NCBI GenBank assembly: GCA_964578885.1
Contig: CAZOEO010000002.1
Location: 1 to 64,000 of the forward strand
DNA length: 64,000 nucleotides
Source of the DNA: CAZRHR01 sp964578885
GTDB taxonomy: Bacteria > Bacteroidota > Bacteroidia > CAIKAF01
Reading direction: 5' to 3'
Position numbers and translations under genes: made by a program. How positions within the stretch are numbered: position 1 is the stretch's first letter; every line of letters begins with the position of its first letter. Positions 53,599 to 61,899 of the stretch are shown piece by piece. A model generated the notes under the pieces. It saw only the letters and a list, made by a program, of their open reading frames with translations. It was not told the origin of the DNA and ran no database searches.

Positions 53599-53630
53599 CA
53601 AAGATAACATCCGCTTTCCCGTAAGACAAA
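53599..53630 (-). promoter_or_regulatory. Promoter of radA, predicts a leaderless transcript
   Basis: On the minus strand TTTG (53630-53627), a 20-base spacer, exact -7 element TATCTTTG (53606-53599), then only 7 bases before the ATG at 53591. The predicted transcription start is therefore at or next to the start codon. Confidence 0.75.
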
Positions 53631-53637
53631 TGAAGTC

Positions 53638-54096
53638 TTATGGATTCACCCGCATCAGGTCATATTGGTCAATGGCCCGGTCGCTATCAGGGGATTTCAT
53701 ATTGGTAGAAAGAATCAAAGAGGTTGCATTGAGCTTGGTGATCACATGCTTGCTTTGAATAAACTTGGTTTTAATTAAAGGATGTGGCTGGCCAGGCATG
53801 GGAGGAATGATAGAATCATACCAATCCCAGGCTTCGTTTAATCCCATGATATCCACATAACGGTGGTCAAAATCGGCGGCCAGTTTATAAGTACCTTCTG
53901 CGATGGCACCATGTTGCAAATCACGAAACCCTAAAGTAAAATCTTCTCTGAAAGTCAATTCAAACGGCACAACGCTGGGGTCAACCGGCACCAATCTCCA
54001 GGTACCAACAATATCATCTTCGGTACTGCCTAAACAACCGGTGAACATTACACCCGCAGCGAGGGCGCCCAAAAGAAGGGTTTTGAACTGTTTCAT
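53638..54096 (-). CDS. Lipocalin-like lipoprotein
   Basis: A 152-residue exported protein with a lipobox signal (LLLGALAAGVMFTGC, Cys at about 21). The mature part begins with DDIVGTWRLVP, the GTW signature of lipocalin-like domains, and continues with beta strands (FELTFREDFTLGFRD, GTYKLAAD). Ligand and function are unknown. Its stop lies close to the radA -33 element. Confidence 0.7.
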   Translation of the reverse strand: MKQFKTLLLGALAAGVMFTGCLGSTEDDIVGTWRLVPVDPSVVPFELTFREDFTLGFRDLQHGAIAEGTYKLAADFDHRYVDIMGLNEAWDWYDSIIPPMPGQPHPLIKTKFIQSKHVITKLNATSLILSTNMKSPDSDRAIDQYDLMRVNP

Positions 54097-54123
54097 GTGA
54101 ATAGATAACTAAAACTTGGACGA

Positions 54124-54131
54124 CAAATGTA
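54124..54131 (-). promoter_or_regulatory. -7 element of the lipocalin-like gene
   Basis: Minus-strand TACATTTG matches TAnnTTTG, 27 bases before the ATG. No TTG is seen in the expected -33 position. Confidence 0.5.
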
Positions 54132-54197
54132 AATATTTTATTTGAAAGAATGAGATAATCTTAATTTATTCCGAGTTCTATTTTAAATAGAATGGTT

Positions 54198-54692
54198 TTA
54201 AAAAGAGGCCTTTGCTTTGTTTATAATTCTTTCGATGATGGTGGAGGTACTTATGCCCTCTTTTAAAGGAATAATTGCGATTTCACCGCCCTTTTCCTCC
54301 ACCCATTTGGCGCCTGCCATCGTATCCGGAGTGTAATCTCCTCCTTTCACCAAAACATCTGGCGAAATGGCTTTAATTAAATCTTCCGGTGTGGGTGTAT
54401 CGAAAGCAATAACTGCATCCACGCAACGCAGTCCGGCCACCATGGCCATGCGCTCATCTAAAGGTAAAATGGGGCGTTGCGGACCTTTGAGCCTTGAAAT
54501 ACTGAGGTCTGTATTTATTCCTACGATAAGTCGGTGGCCTTTTTTAGCAGCTTCCTCCAAAACATAAAAATGTCCGGCATGCAATACATCGAAACAACCA
54601 TTGGTAAATACAACGCGCTCCGATTTAATTCTCCAGCTTTGAACATAAGGAAGTAAAGCTTCCAGAGAAGCAAACACATGTGGTGTGTTCAT
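54198..54692 (-). CDS. RfaE2-like ADP-heptose synthase domain (nucleotidyltransferase)
   Basis: A 164-residue cytidylyltransferase-fold enzyme with the HxGH motif in FDVLHAGHFYVLEEA and the ISTSTIIERI C-terminal signature. It corresponds to the adenylyltransferase half of HldE/RfaE (D-glycero-beta-D-manno-heptose 1-phosphate adenylyltransferase), encoded here as a separate protein. Other glycerol-phosphate or heptose substrates are possible. It overlaps the UPF0104 gene by 4 bases. Confidence 0.85.
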   Translation of the reverse strand: MNTPHVFASLEALLPYVQSWRIKSERVVFTNGCFDVLHAGHFYVLEEAAKKGHRLIVGINTDLSISRLKGPQRPILPLDERMAMVAGLRCVDAVIAFDTPTPEDLIKAISPDVLVKGGDYTPDTMAGAKWVEEKGGEIAIIPLKEGISTSTIIERIINKAKASF

Positions 54693-55702
54693 TCTTTCTT
54701 TCGATTAAAAACGGGTACCAGTGCCAAACTCAGGGCGCCGGCCACCAAAACTACTGAGGTTTGCGCTCCCCAGATAATCCAACCCAATGCCAGGCCTTCT
54801 CCATCCGGAACACTCCCAAGATGTGGTAAACCCAAAACAGCGGCTACGATCACCGGAAAAGCACCGATACCGCCTGGTACCACAATAATAGCGATGGATC
54901 CGGCTGCCATAATAGTAAGTGGTGAAAGCCAGGGCGCAGGAATACCCGGCATCGCCAAAAAGCAAACCCAGGACATGCCGTAGTAAAGCGCCCAAATCAT
55001 GAAGGTTTGCAGGATAAATAATCCCGGCCTGCGAAGTTTTGTGACAGCACGCAAACCATCCCAAAATCCCAGTGCAAGCGATTTAATTTTATTGAAAATA
55101 TTTTGAAGCTTCGGATGCTTTCTCATTAAAAATCCGAATAAAAGTACCGCAGCAATTAATCCGAGAACCATAAACATCAGGTAGGAAGGCCCTGATTCAG
55201 ATGGGTTCGGACCGCCCTTCGCTTGAAGTTGCGCGATAATGCTGCCAAAATGCTGCCATTGTACGATCGCTGTTAAGCCCATGATAGCCAGAAGTATAAT
55301 CATGTCTACTGCCCGTTCGGCCACCACAGATCCCAACCCTTTTTCAATGGGCACTTGCTCATATTGGCGCAACAAGCCACAGCGGGTAATTTCGCCCAAA
55401 CGAGGTACCAACATGTTAAAAAAATACATGTTCATCACGGCGAAAAATAGGTTGTACATTCTTGGTTTAAAGGAAAATACCTCCAAAAGTTCGCGCCACC
55501 GCCATGCCCGGATATAATGACTTAAAAGTCCCATCCCAAAAGAAAGGATAATCCAGCCGTAAGAAGCTTCTCTCAGTGCCCGGCCAAAGGCCAGTTTATC
55601 TTCTTCGTTCATTCGGATCCAAAAAATCCAAACCACAGCCACCCCCAGGCTTAAGAACAGAAGAATACGTCCAATTTCTTTGATGCGGGAAGCGTTTGTC
55701 AT
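54689..55702 (-). CDS. UPF0104 / lysylphosphatidylglycerol-synthase-like membrane protein
   Basis: A 337-residue inner-membrane protein with about eight helices. It matches the MprF flippase-type transmembrane domain (UPF0104): GLLSHYIRAWRWRELL, FFNMLVPRLGEITRCGLLRQ, GSVVAERAVDMIILL and AAGSIAIIVVPGGIGAFPVIV. The aminoacyl-transferase domain of MprF is absent, so it is likely a lipid flippase-type unit. It leads an operon with the adenylyltransferase; in related genomes I recall panD between it and panC, but it is missing here. Confidence 0.87.
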   Translation of the reverse strand: MTNASRIKEIGRILLFLSLGVAVVWIFWIRMNEEDKLAFGRALREASYGWIILSFGMGLLSHYIRAWRWRELLEVFSFKPRMYNLFFAVMNMYFFNMLVPRLGEITRCGLLRQYEQVPIEKGLGSVVAERAVDMIILLAIMGLTAIVQWQHFGSIIAQLQAKGGPNPSESGPSYLMFMVLGLIAAVLLFGFLMRKHPKLQNIFNKIKSLALGFWDGLRAVTKLRRPGLFILQTFMIWALYYGMSWVCFLAMPGIPAPWLSPLTIMAAGSIAIIVVPGGIGAFPVIVAAVLGLPHLGSVPDGEGLALGWIIWGAQTSVVLVAGALSLALVPVFNRKKE

Positions 55703-55739
55703 GAGAAATGAATTCCTGGAATAATGGCTAAAGCTATCG

Positions 55740-55747
55740 CAAAGGTA
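55740..55747 (-). promoter_or_regulatory. -7 element of the UPF0104 operon
   Basis: Minus-strand TACCTTTG matches TAnnTTTG, 37 bases before the ATG, with a TTG 16 bases further upstream (55766-55764), slightly shorter than usual spacing. Confidence 0.5.
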
Positions 55748-55831
55748 TTAAAGAAGTAGTTTCAATGTGGTAAAGCACACATCGTTTGGTGCAAGTGCCT
55801 ATCTGGCGCATGTAAGCAAAACCCCTTTCAG

Positions 55832-56671
55832 TTAGAACAGAACATTATCGATGAGTCGCACTTCATCGGCATAAAAGGCTACTGAAACCACCATGGGCAG
55901 TTGTGGGTCAAAATGTTGCAGCGGTTGTAAGTTATCCGCCCGATTCAAAGAAAAATATTCTAACCGAAGCAGTGGGTTTTCCTGAACCGCATCTTGCAGA
56001 TGTTGGGTAAAATATGAAAAAGGCTGATTTGGATAATTTTCCGGGATGGTGAGGAGCAATTTGGGTACGACCAAGGCCTGGCGGTAGGCTTCGGGCGAAA
56101 GTCGGGTATTCCTGGAACTCATGGCCAGTCCATGCTCATCCCTCATGGTAGGGCAGCCTACAATCTGAATCTGAGGAAATTTTTGGGCCGCCAGATGTCG
56201 GATAATCAAATACTGTTGAAAGTCCTTCAGTCCGAAATAAGCGGCATTGGGCTGTACTTGTGAAAAAAGTTGTTGGATAACATTGGCGACTCCCTGAAAA
56301 TGACCGGGTCTGTGCGCGCCTTCCAAATATTGTTCAAGCTTTCCTAAATCGAAATGTTGTGGAACCGCTTGTCCGTAGACATCGTTTTCTTCAGGAAGAT
56401 AGATGGCGGTGCAGCCTGTTTTTTGAAGCAGTGCGATATCGGCGTCCTGGGTTCTGGGGTAATGCGCGAGATCCTTGGCGTTGTTGAATTGAAGTGGATT
56501 CACAAAAATGGAAACCAGGGTTTGGGCGTGGTGCTGGTTGGATTTCGCCACGAGCGACAGGTGTCCCTGATGCAGAGCGCCCATGGTGGGAACAAAACCT
56601 ACATCGTTTCCTTTTTCGATTTGAGATTGGCGCCAAAGTTGAAGCGCTGCTGCGGTGCGAATTAATTCCAT
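55832..56671 (-). CDS. panC: Pantothenate synthetase
   Basis: ATP-dependent ligase that joins pantoate and beta-alanine in coenzyme A synthesis. The nucleotidyltransferase HxGH motif is in FVPTMGALHQGHLSLV, Q-F-N in VNPLQF and the KMSKS-like loop is MSSRNTRLSPE. The 279-residue length is normal. The ATG at 56671 starts at the conserved N-terminus; an earlier ATG at 56758 lies in the divergent promoter region. A weak promoter may be GAAATTTG at 56704-56697 with TTG 18 bases upstream. Confidence 0.95.
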   Translation of the reverse strand: MELIRTAAALQLWRQSQIEKGNDVGFVPTMGALHQGHLSLVAKSNQHHAQTLVSIFVNPLQFNNAKDLAHYPRTQDADIALLQKTGCTAIYLPEENDVYGQAVPQHFDLGKLEQYLEGAHRPGHFQGVANVIQQLFSQVQPNAAYFGLKDFQQYLIIRHLAAQKFPQIQIVGCPTMRDEHGLAMSSRNTRLSPEAYRQALVVPKLLLTIPENYPNQPFSYFTQHLQDAVQENPLLRLEYFSLNRADNLQPLQHFDPQLPMVVSVAFYADEVRLIDNVLF

Positions 56672-56762
56672 GTAGGCAAAAAACAATAAGGAAAAACAAA
56701 TTTCGTTTACCGCATGGGCAGGCAATTTCAACTGGCCATGGAAGACAAAGTAAAACAAGAAT

Positions 56763-56794
56763 TTTGAAAAGTCGGCGAATTTTGCTTAATTTTG
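56763..56794 (+). promoter_or_regulatory. Promoter of the half starch-synthase gene
   Basis: TTTG (56763-56766), a 20-base spacer and exact TAATTTTG (56787-56794). The predicted transcript starts near 56801 and the ATG is at 56843. Confidence 0.78.
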
Positions 56795-56842
56795 CAGAGT
56801 GTTTCAAAAGCAGACCCTCTAGAAACACGGAAGATAAACCGC

Positions 56843-57670
56843 ATGGAAAAACGTAAGATTTTATATGTTACCCAGGAAATGGAGCCTTACCTGGGTACAG
56901 AAACCAACATGTCCAAAATTTGTCGGCAGTTGCCGCAAGCCATTTTAGAAAATGGTTTTGAAATCCGAAACTTCATGCCCCGCTATGGGTGTATCAATGA
57001 ACGCAGACACCAATTGCATGAAGTGATTCGGCTTTCGGGGATGAACTTGGTGGTGAACGATTCCGATCAACCGCTAATCATTAAAGTTGCTTCTATTCCT
57101 TCGGCTCGGATGCAGGTTTACTTTATTGATAATGAAGAGTATTTTCGAAGAAAATTCACTCTTTGTGATCAAACGGGACGGTTTTTTGAAGACAACGACG
57201 AGCGGGCCATTTTCTTTGCACGTGGTGTTTTAGAAACGGTTAAAAAATTGGGTTGGATTCCCGATGTCATTCATTGTCACGGTTGGGTGGCTGGTCTTGT
57301 GCCTGTTTATTTAAAAACGGCGTTGAAAGAAGATCCTATTTATCAGCATGCCAAAGTGGTCACTTCTCTGTACAGCACAGATCAGTTTCATGGAGCACTG
57401 GACGCACGATTTGCAGAAAAAGTACTGTGGAACAATATGCAATCCGAAGATTATGCTCCGGATGACACGCATTATCTGTCGATTATGAAGGAGAGCATTC
57501 GGTATTCCGATGCAGTGGTGGTGTCCAATGAGCCCGTAGCAGAAGAACTCATTGCCTATGCTGATCAAATGGGTACGCGTGTGCTGAAATATCAGCCGGA
57601 TGAAGACATGGCCGGGCCCATGGCTACCTTGTATGATGAACTCATTGATGCCGTGGTACTCGCTCATTGA
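56843..57670 (+). CDS. Half starch/glycogen synthase (GT5 N-terminal domain only)
   Basis: A 275-residue cytosolic protein matching only the N-terminal domain of glycogen/starch synthase (GT5): MEKRKILYVTQEMEPYL, then the VIHCHGWVAGLVPVYLKT motif of the glucan-binding domain. The C-terminal GT-B domain with nucleotide-sugar site (about 200 more residues) is absent, and a normal stop with terminator follows. I recall such proteins next to panC in many Bacteroidota. It may be a regulatory or structural relic rather than an active enzyme. The ATG at 56843 starts at the conserved N-terminus. Confidence 0.85.
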   Translation: MEKRKILYVTQEMEPYLGTETNMSKICRQLPQAILENGFEIRNFMPRYGCINERRHQLHEVIRLSGMNLVVNDSDQPLIIKVASIPSARMQVYFIDNEEYFRRKFTLCDQTGRFFEDNDERAIFFARGVLETVKKLGWIPDVIHCHGWVAGLVPVYLKTALKEDPIYQHAKVVTSLYSTDQFHGALDARFAEKVLWNNMQSEDYAPDDTHYLSIMKESIRYSDAVVVSNEPVAEELIAYADQMGTRVLKYQPDEDMAGPMATLYDELIDAVVLAH

Positions 57671-57695
57671 TGAACACATAAAAACTTTTGATCCT

Positions 57696-57734
57696 ATCCG
57701 CAGTGCCTTATTGGCCTGCGGATATTTATTTTTT
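57696..57734 (+). terminator. Terminator-like hairpin between the half synthase and DUF4270
   Basis: ATCCGCAG (57696-57703) pairs perfectly with CTGCGGAT (57716-57723); an inner GCC/GGC helix and TTATT loop complete the stem with one bulged T. An ATTTATTTTTT run follows. Its T run ends 4 bases before the DUF4270 ATG, so it may also act as an attenuator. Confidence 0.75.
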
Positions 57735-57738
57735 GACC

Positions 57739-59043
57739 ATGAAAACCATATTATTTAGTCTCCTGCTTTCCTTCATGCTCTTTAGTTGTGCTGAAGAAAG
57801 TGCGTATGGGCCGGATATTATTCCTCCAAATGAATTTATTCAGGGCGAAGTAGTTGATACGTTTTCCATGCTTGCCAGGGTAGAACGGGATGATACACTC
57901 AGAGCAGATGGGCCACGTTATGCTTTGTTGGGAGACATGTGGGACGCTACGCTTGGAAGAACCAATGCCAGCTTTTTTTCTACGGTGTCGATTACCCAGC
58001 CCGTGCAAAGTTTTGGTGTAAATCCACAAATCGATTCGATGGTGATGATTCTCCAATTTCACCGTGGTTATGGCGATGTAAGTAAATTTACAGGTTATCA
58101 GGAAATTCAGGTGTTCGAGGTACTGGATTCTATTCTGCCCCCACCAGCTTCCGGCGGTTACAATCAAAGTAATCAGAACTTTGCGATTTCTTCTCAACCA
58201 CTCGCCACCAGAGGTTTTGTACCTCAGTTCGGTGCAGGTGCGGACTTTTCACGTCTTAGAATCCGACTCAGCAATGATTTAGGGCAGCGACTTCTTAATG
58301 CGGATTCACTGAAAAACAGCAATATACGGGCAGTGCTGAAGGGCTTATATGTAAAAGCTAATTTATATCAGCCTTCTCCGGGAAATGGCGGAATTGGTGC
58401 TTTCGACTTGTCGGCCACTGGGACTTCTATTGTGCTTTATTTTAATAATGCCAGCGCTCCCATTCAATCCGTTTCTATTTCCATGTCTGGTGCTCAAAAC
58501 ATTCGTATTAACCGATTTGTGCATGATTACTCCGCAGGAGATCCTAGTATTACTCAAAAATTAGCTGACACGACATACAATTATATTCAGCAGTCTGATT
58601 TATACCTTCAGACCATGCAGGGACTCCGTATTTATTGCAGAGTGCCACATTTTACAAAATTGAACCAGCAAGGCAAATGGATTGTAAATCAAGCAGAAAT
58701 AACCCTGCCAGTGAAGGAGTTGGATATTGAGCGATTTACGTTACCAGCTTTATTATCAACTTATTACTATACTGAAGGTGATCTCATCCGTCCCATGGAT
58801 GATATTACATCAAATTATTTCCTTGGAACCTACAACTCTACCAAAAAAGCGTTTATTTTACGCCCAACTAGATATTTTCAAAAAGTGTTAAGCGGTAGTA
58901 TTCCGGATAAAGGGTTTTATATCGATTTTCCTGTGCTGACCAATCTTAAGGTATCTGAAGCCAGGAGAGCCGTTTTTGCCGGTCCACTTGATGCACAAAC
59001 ACCAATGAAAATTAAATTCATATTGACTCGGATAACAGATTAA
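57739..59043 (+). CDS. DUF4270 lipoprotein
   Basis: A 434-residue exported protein with a lipobox signal (MKTILFSLLLSFMLFSC, Cys at 17) and a beta-rich body matching the DUF4270 family, known from Bacteroidota and often near panC and glmS. Features are PRYALLGDMWDATLGRTNASFF near the start and YYTEGDLIRPMDD late in the sequence. Function is unknown; it may be a surface carbohydrate-related protein. The ATG at 57739 begins the signal peptide and lies 4 bases after a terminator-like hairpin. glmS follows after 6 bases. Confidence 0.85.
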   Translation: MKTILFSLLLSFMLFSCAEESAYGPDIIPPNEFIQGEVVDTFSMLARVERDDTLRADGPRYALLGDMWDATLGRTNASFFSTVSITQPVQSFGVNPQIDSMVMILQFHRGYGDVSKFTGYQEIQVFEVLDSILPPPASGGYNQSNQNFAISSQPLATRGFVPQFGAGADFSRLRIRLSNDLGQRLLNADSLKNSNIRAVLKGLYVKANLYQPSPGNGGIGAFDLSATGTSIVLYFNNASAPIQSVSISMSGAQNIRINRFVHDYSAGDPSITQKLADTTYNYIQQSDLYLQTMQGLRIYCRVPHFTKLNQQGKWIVNQAEITLPVKELDIERFTLPALLSTYYYTEGDLIRPMDDITSNYFLGTYNSTKKAFILRPTRYFQKVLSGSIPDKGFYIDFPVLTNLKVSEARRAVFAGPLDAQTPMKIKFILTRITD

Positions 59044-59049
59044 TGTAGT

Positions 59050-60894
59050 ATGTGTGGGATTGTAGGATATATTGGACCAGAAGAAGCGTATCCTATCCTG
59101 ATTAAAGGATTGCGCAGGTTAGAATACAGAGGATACGACAGTGCTGGGATTGCCCTCATGAAAGATGGGCTGAAATTGTTTAAATGCAAGGGGAAAGTAT
59201 CTGATTTAGAAAGCTTTAGTTTAGGTAAGGACACCAGTGGGCAAGCAGGAATCGGGCATACCCGCTGGGCAACGCATGGTCCCCCCAATGATGCAAATGC
59301 ACATCCCCATTTTTCTCAAGATCAGGATATTGTGATGATTCACAATGGCATTATTGAAAATTATGCCATCCTGAAACAGGGCTTACAAAACCGAGGATAC
59401 GAATTTCGCAGTGATACTGACACCGAAGTGCTGGTGTATCTGATTGCAGATATTCGTAAAAATGAAGATTTACCCATCGAAGATGTGCTTCGATTGGCTT
59501 TATCTGAAGTTATTGGTGCTTATGCCATCGTGCTTATGGATAAAAATGAACCCGGAAAACTGGTCGCAGCCAAGAAGGGGAGTCCGTTGGTCATTGGTAT
59601 CGGAAAAGAAAACCATGCTTTTTACATCGCTTCAGATGCTACGCCGATTGTGGAATACACGAAGAACGTGGTTTATCTTGAAGACGAAGAAATTGCTGTG
59701 GTTCGTCCCGGGCAGGAATTGCGTATTCGTACCATTGGCGACGAACCCATTACACCTTATATTCAACACCTTCAAATCGAATTAGAGCAACTGGAAAAAG
59801 AAGGCTTTGAGCATTTTATGCTTAAGGAAATCCATGAGCAGCCTCGTTCTATCCGCGATAGTATGCGTGGTCGCTTAAGTTTAGAAGAAGGCCGCGTGTC
59901 TCTGGGTGGAATTCTCGATTTCGAACGGAAAATCATGAATGCCAGACGCATCATCATCATTGGTTGCGGAACTTCATGGCATGCCGGTCTGGTGGGTGAA
60001 TACCTTTTTGAAGAATTGGCACGGATTCCCGTGGAAGTGGAATATGCTTCTGAATTCCGTTACCGGGATCCTATCTTGAACGAAGAAGACATTGTTTTAG
60101 CGGTTTCTCAATCCGGAGAAACAGCTGACACCCTGGCGGCGATTCAATTGGCCAAAGACCGCGGTGCGACCATTCTCGGTATTTGCAACGTGGTAGGCTC
60201 AAGCATTGCCCGCGCCACCCATGCCGGTTCATACACGCACGCCGGTCCGGAAATCGGTGTCGCTTCTACCAAAGCCTTCACGGCTCAGGTGACCGTACTG
60301 ACTTTAATGGCCCTGATGATCGGCGCACGCCGCGGAACCATCTCAGAATCCAGATATCGTCAGCTGCTCCTGGAATTGGATCATATCCCAACTTTGGTTT
60401 CCGAAGTCCTGAAACAAGATTCCGAAATCCTGCGCATTTCTCAGAAATATGCCGACGCATTGAACTTCCTTTATCTCGGAAGAGGTTTCAATTTCCCCGT
60501 AGCCCTGGAAGGCGCGCTGAAGCTGAAGGAGATTTCATACATTCATGCAGAAGGTTATCCGGCCGCCGAAATGAAACACGGCCCCATCGCACTCATCGAT
60601 GAGAACATGCCCGTGGTGGTTATTGCCACTAAAGGCAATTCGTACGAGAAAATTGTTTCCAACATTCAGGAAGTGAAAGCCCGCGGTGGCAGAATCATTG
60701 GAATTGTGACCGAAGGTGATACCGAAGTGCGACATTTGGCGGACGAGGTCATTGAAATTCCTGAGGTAGATGACGTGCTCACTCCTTTACTTTCTGTGAT
60801 TCCATTGCAATTACTCAGTTACCATATTGCGGTGATTCGTGGATGTAACGTGGATCAGCCCAGAAACCTGGCCAAATCCGTTACGGTAGAGTAA
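59050..60894 (+). CDS. glmS: Glutamine--fructose-6-phosphate aminotransferase
   Basis: Makes glucosamine 6-phosphate for peptidoglycan and surface glycans. The N-terminal glutaminase starts MCGIVGYIG with the catalytic Cys2; two SIS isomerase domains follow (GCGTSWHAGLVGEYL and YLGRGFNFPVALEGALKLKE). The C-terminus ends NLAKSVTVE as in the family. Length 614 residues is normal. No glmS ribozyme is visible in the 6-base gap upstream. It shares an operon with DUF4270, and a strong terminator follows. Confidence 0.97.
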   Translation: MCGIVGYIGPEEAYPILIKGLRRLEYRGYDSAGIALMKDGLKLFKCKGKVSDLESFSLGKDTSGQAGIGHTRWATHGPPNDANAHPHFSQDQDIVMIHNGIIENYAILKQGLQNRGYEFRSDTDTEVLVYLIADIRKNEDLPIEDVLRLALSEVIGAYAIVLMDKNEPGKLVAAKKGSPLVIGIGKENHAFYIASDATPIVEYTKNVVYLEDEEIAVVRPGQELRIRTIGDEPITPYIQHLQIELEQLEKEGFEHFMLKEIHEQPRSIRDSMRGRLSLEEGRVSLGGILDFERKIMNARRIIIIGCGTSWHAGLVGEYLFEELARIPVEVEYASEFRYRDPILNEEDIVLAVSQSGETADTLAAIQLAKDRGATILGICNVVGSSIARATHAGSYTHAGPEIGVASTKAFTAQVTVLTLMALMIGARRGTISESRYRQLLLELDHIPTLVSEVLKQDSEILRISQKYADALNFLYLGRGFNFPVALEGALKLKEISYIHAEGYPAAEMKHGPIALIDENMPVVVIATKGNSYEKIVSNIQEVKARGGRIIGIVTEGDTEVRHLADEVIEIPEVDDVLTPLLSVIPLQLLSYHIAVIRGCNVDQPRNLAKSVTVE

Positions 60895-60915
60895 TTCCCA
60901 ACATACAATCCCTCC

Positions 60916-60945
60916 AACCCCTGCAAAAACAGGGGTTTCTTTTTT
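60916..60945 (+). terminator. Intrinsic terminator of glmS
   Basis: AACCCCTG (60916-60923) pairs perfectly with CAGGGGTT (60930-60937) around a 6-base loop and is followed by TCTTTTTT. It begins 22 bases after the glmS stop. Confidence 0.9.
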
Positions 60946-60997
60946 ATGGGGGCCTTGTTTTACTCGCTTTAAACAGAAAGGAAATGCAGCATTACCT

Positions 60998-61015
60998 CCT
61001 TGCTTCAAAGCAAGG
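60998..61015. repeat. 18-bp inverted repeat in the glmS-M48 gap
   Basis: CCTTGCTT (60998-61005) and AAGCAAGG (61008-61015) form a perfect inverted repeat with a 2-base centre. It lies in the convergent gap between glmS and the M48 gene. No T run follows on either side, so it is not a classical terminator. Confidence 0.55.
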
Positions 61016-61104
61016 CAAAACGGAAAAACAAACATGCCTGATGCTGTGGATGATTCTGAAGGGAAGCGCCGTCCTTACCTTGGACTATATAATGGAAAAG
61101 GTTT

Positions 61105-61899
61105 TCAACGCACCTGTTCCTGAAATCGTTGCCATTCTTCGGGTGAAATGGTTTTAGGGGCTGATTCACTTTGCTCAGCTGCTTGTTTGCGAATGTCGTC
61201 GGCCCGTTCGTCGGACGACGGGTGGGTGCTCACCCAATTGAAATACTGATCCCATTCGGATGTTTCGCCCGCCAGACTTTCCATGAAATCTGCGAATGGT
61301 GCAGGATTATAGCCTGCGGCCAACAAATATTCTACGGCCTTTTTATCTGCCTCCCGCTCTAAATTTCGGTCGAAGGCGGTAGATGAAAGTACTTTTAATG
61401 CGGCTTGAACAGCTTGTGGCTGGCCATTTCCTGTGGCCATGGAAATGAGTACGGACAGCCCAACCTCTTTAATCAGTTTTTGCCGCACGTGGGCCAGTTG
61501 AATATGCGCCATTTCATGACACACCACGCCTAAAAAGGCTTCCGGTTTGGTGGCATGTTGAATCAATCCGCTATAAATAACCAAATGGCCATCTGGTAGC
61601 GCAAAGGCGTTTACTTCTTCGTTTTTAAGCAGATGTAGTTTAAAATCTTCCGGATCTAAACCATTGGCAGAGCAAAGTTCATCCACCCACCGGGTAAATG
61701 TGGATACGGCCTCGTTGTTTGTGATTTCATCATTGTCAAGGGAATAAGCCTTCCAGAACAGGTCGCCCAACTTTTTCTCCAATTCTGCAGACCATTGATC
61801 TGCATGAAAAAGAGAAACCCAGTCGATCTGTTTCAAACCCCAGAAAACACCAAAAAAGGAGGCCACAAGAACAAGGCCCTGGAAAATAATTTTTCTCAT
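61105..61899 (-). CDS. M48-family zinc metalloprotease
   Basis: A 264-residue exported protease. An N-terminal hydrophobic segment (IIFQGLVLVASFFGVFWGL) may anchor or export it. The zinc helix is HEMAH (in VVCHEMAHIQLAH), with a later Glu ligand candidate in NLEREADKKAVEYL. This matches the soluble BepA/LoiP-like M48 group that degrades misfolded outer-membrane proteins. The ATG at 61899 overlaps the DUF4870-like stop (ATGA). Confidence 0.92.
   Translation of the reverse strand: MRKIIFQGLVLVASFFGVFWGLKQIDWVSLFHADQWSAELEKKLGDLFWKAYSLDNDEITNNEAVSTFTRWVDELCSANGLDPEDFKLHLLKNEEVNAFALPDGHLVIYSGLIQHATKPEAFLGVVCHEMAHIQLAHVRQKLIKEVGLSVLISMATGNGQPQAVQAALKVLSSTAFDRNLEREADKKAVEYLLAAGYNPAPFADFMESLAGETSEWDQYFNWVSTHPSSDERADDIRKQAAEQSESAPKTISPEEWQRFQEQVR

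Noticed and set aside
59044..59049. glmS ribozyme upstream of glmS
   Set aside because: Only 6 bases separate DUF4270 and glmS, so no such element can be there.
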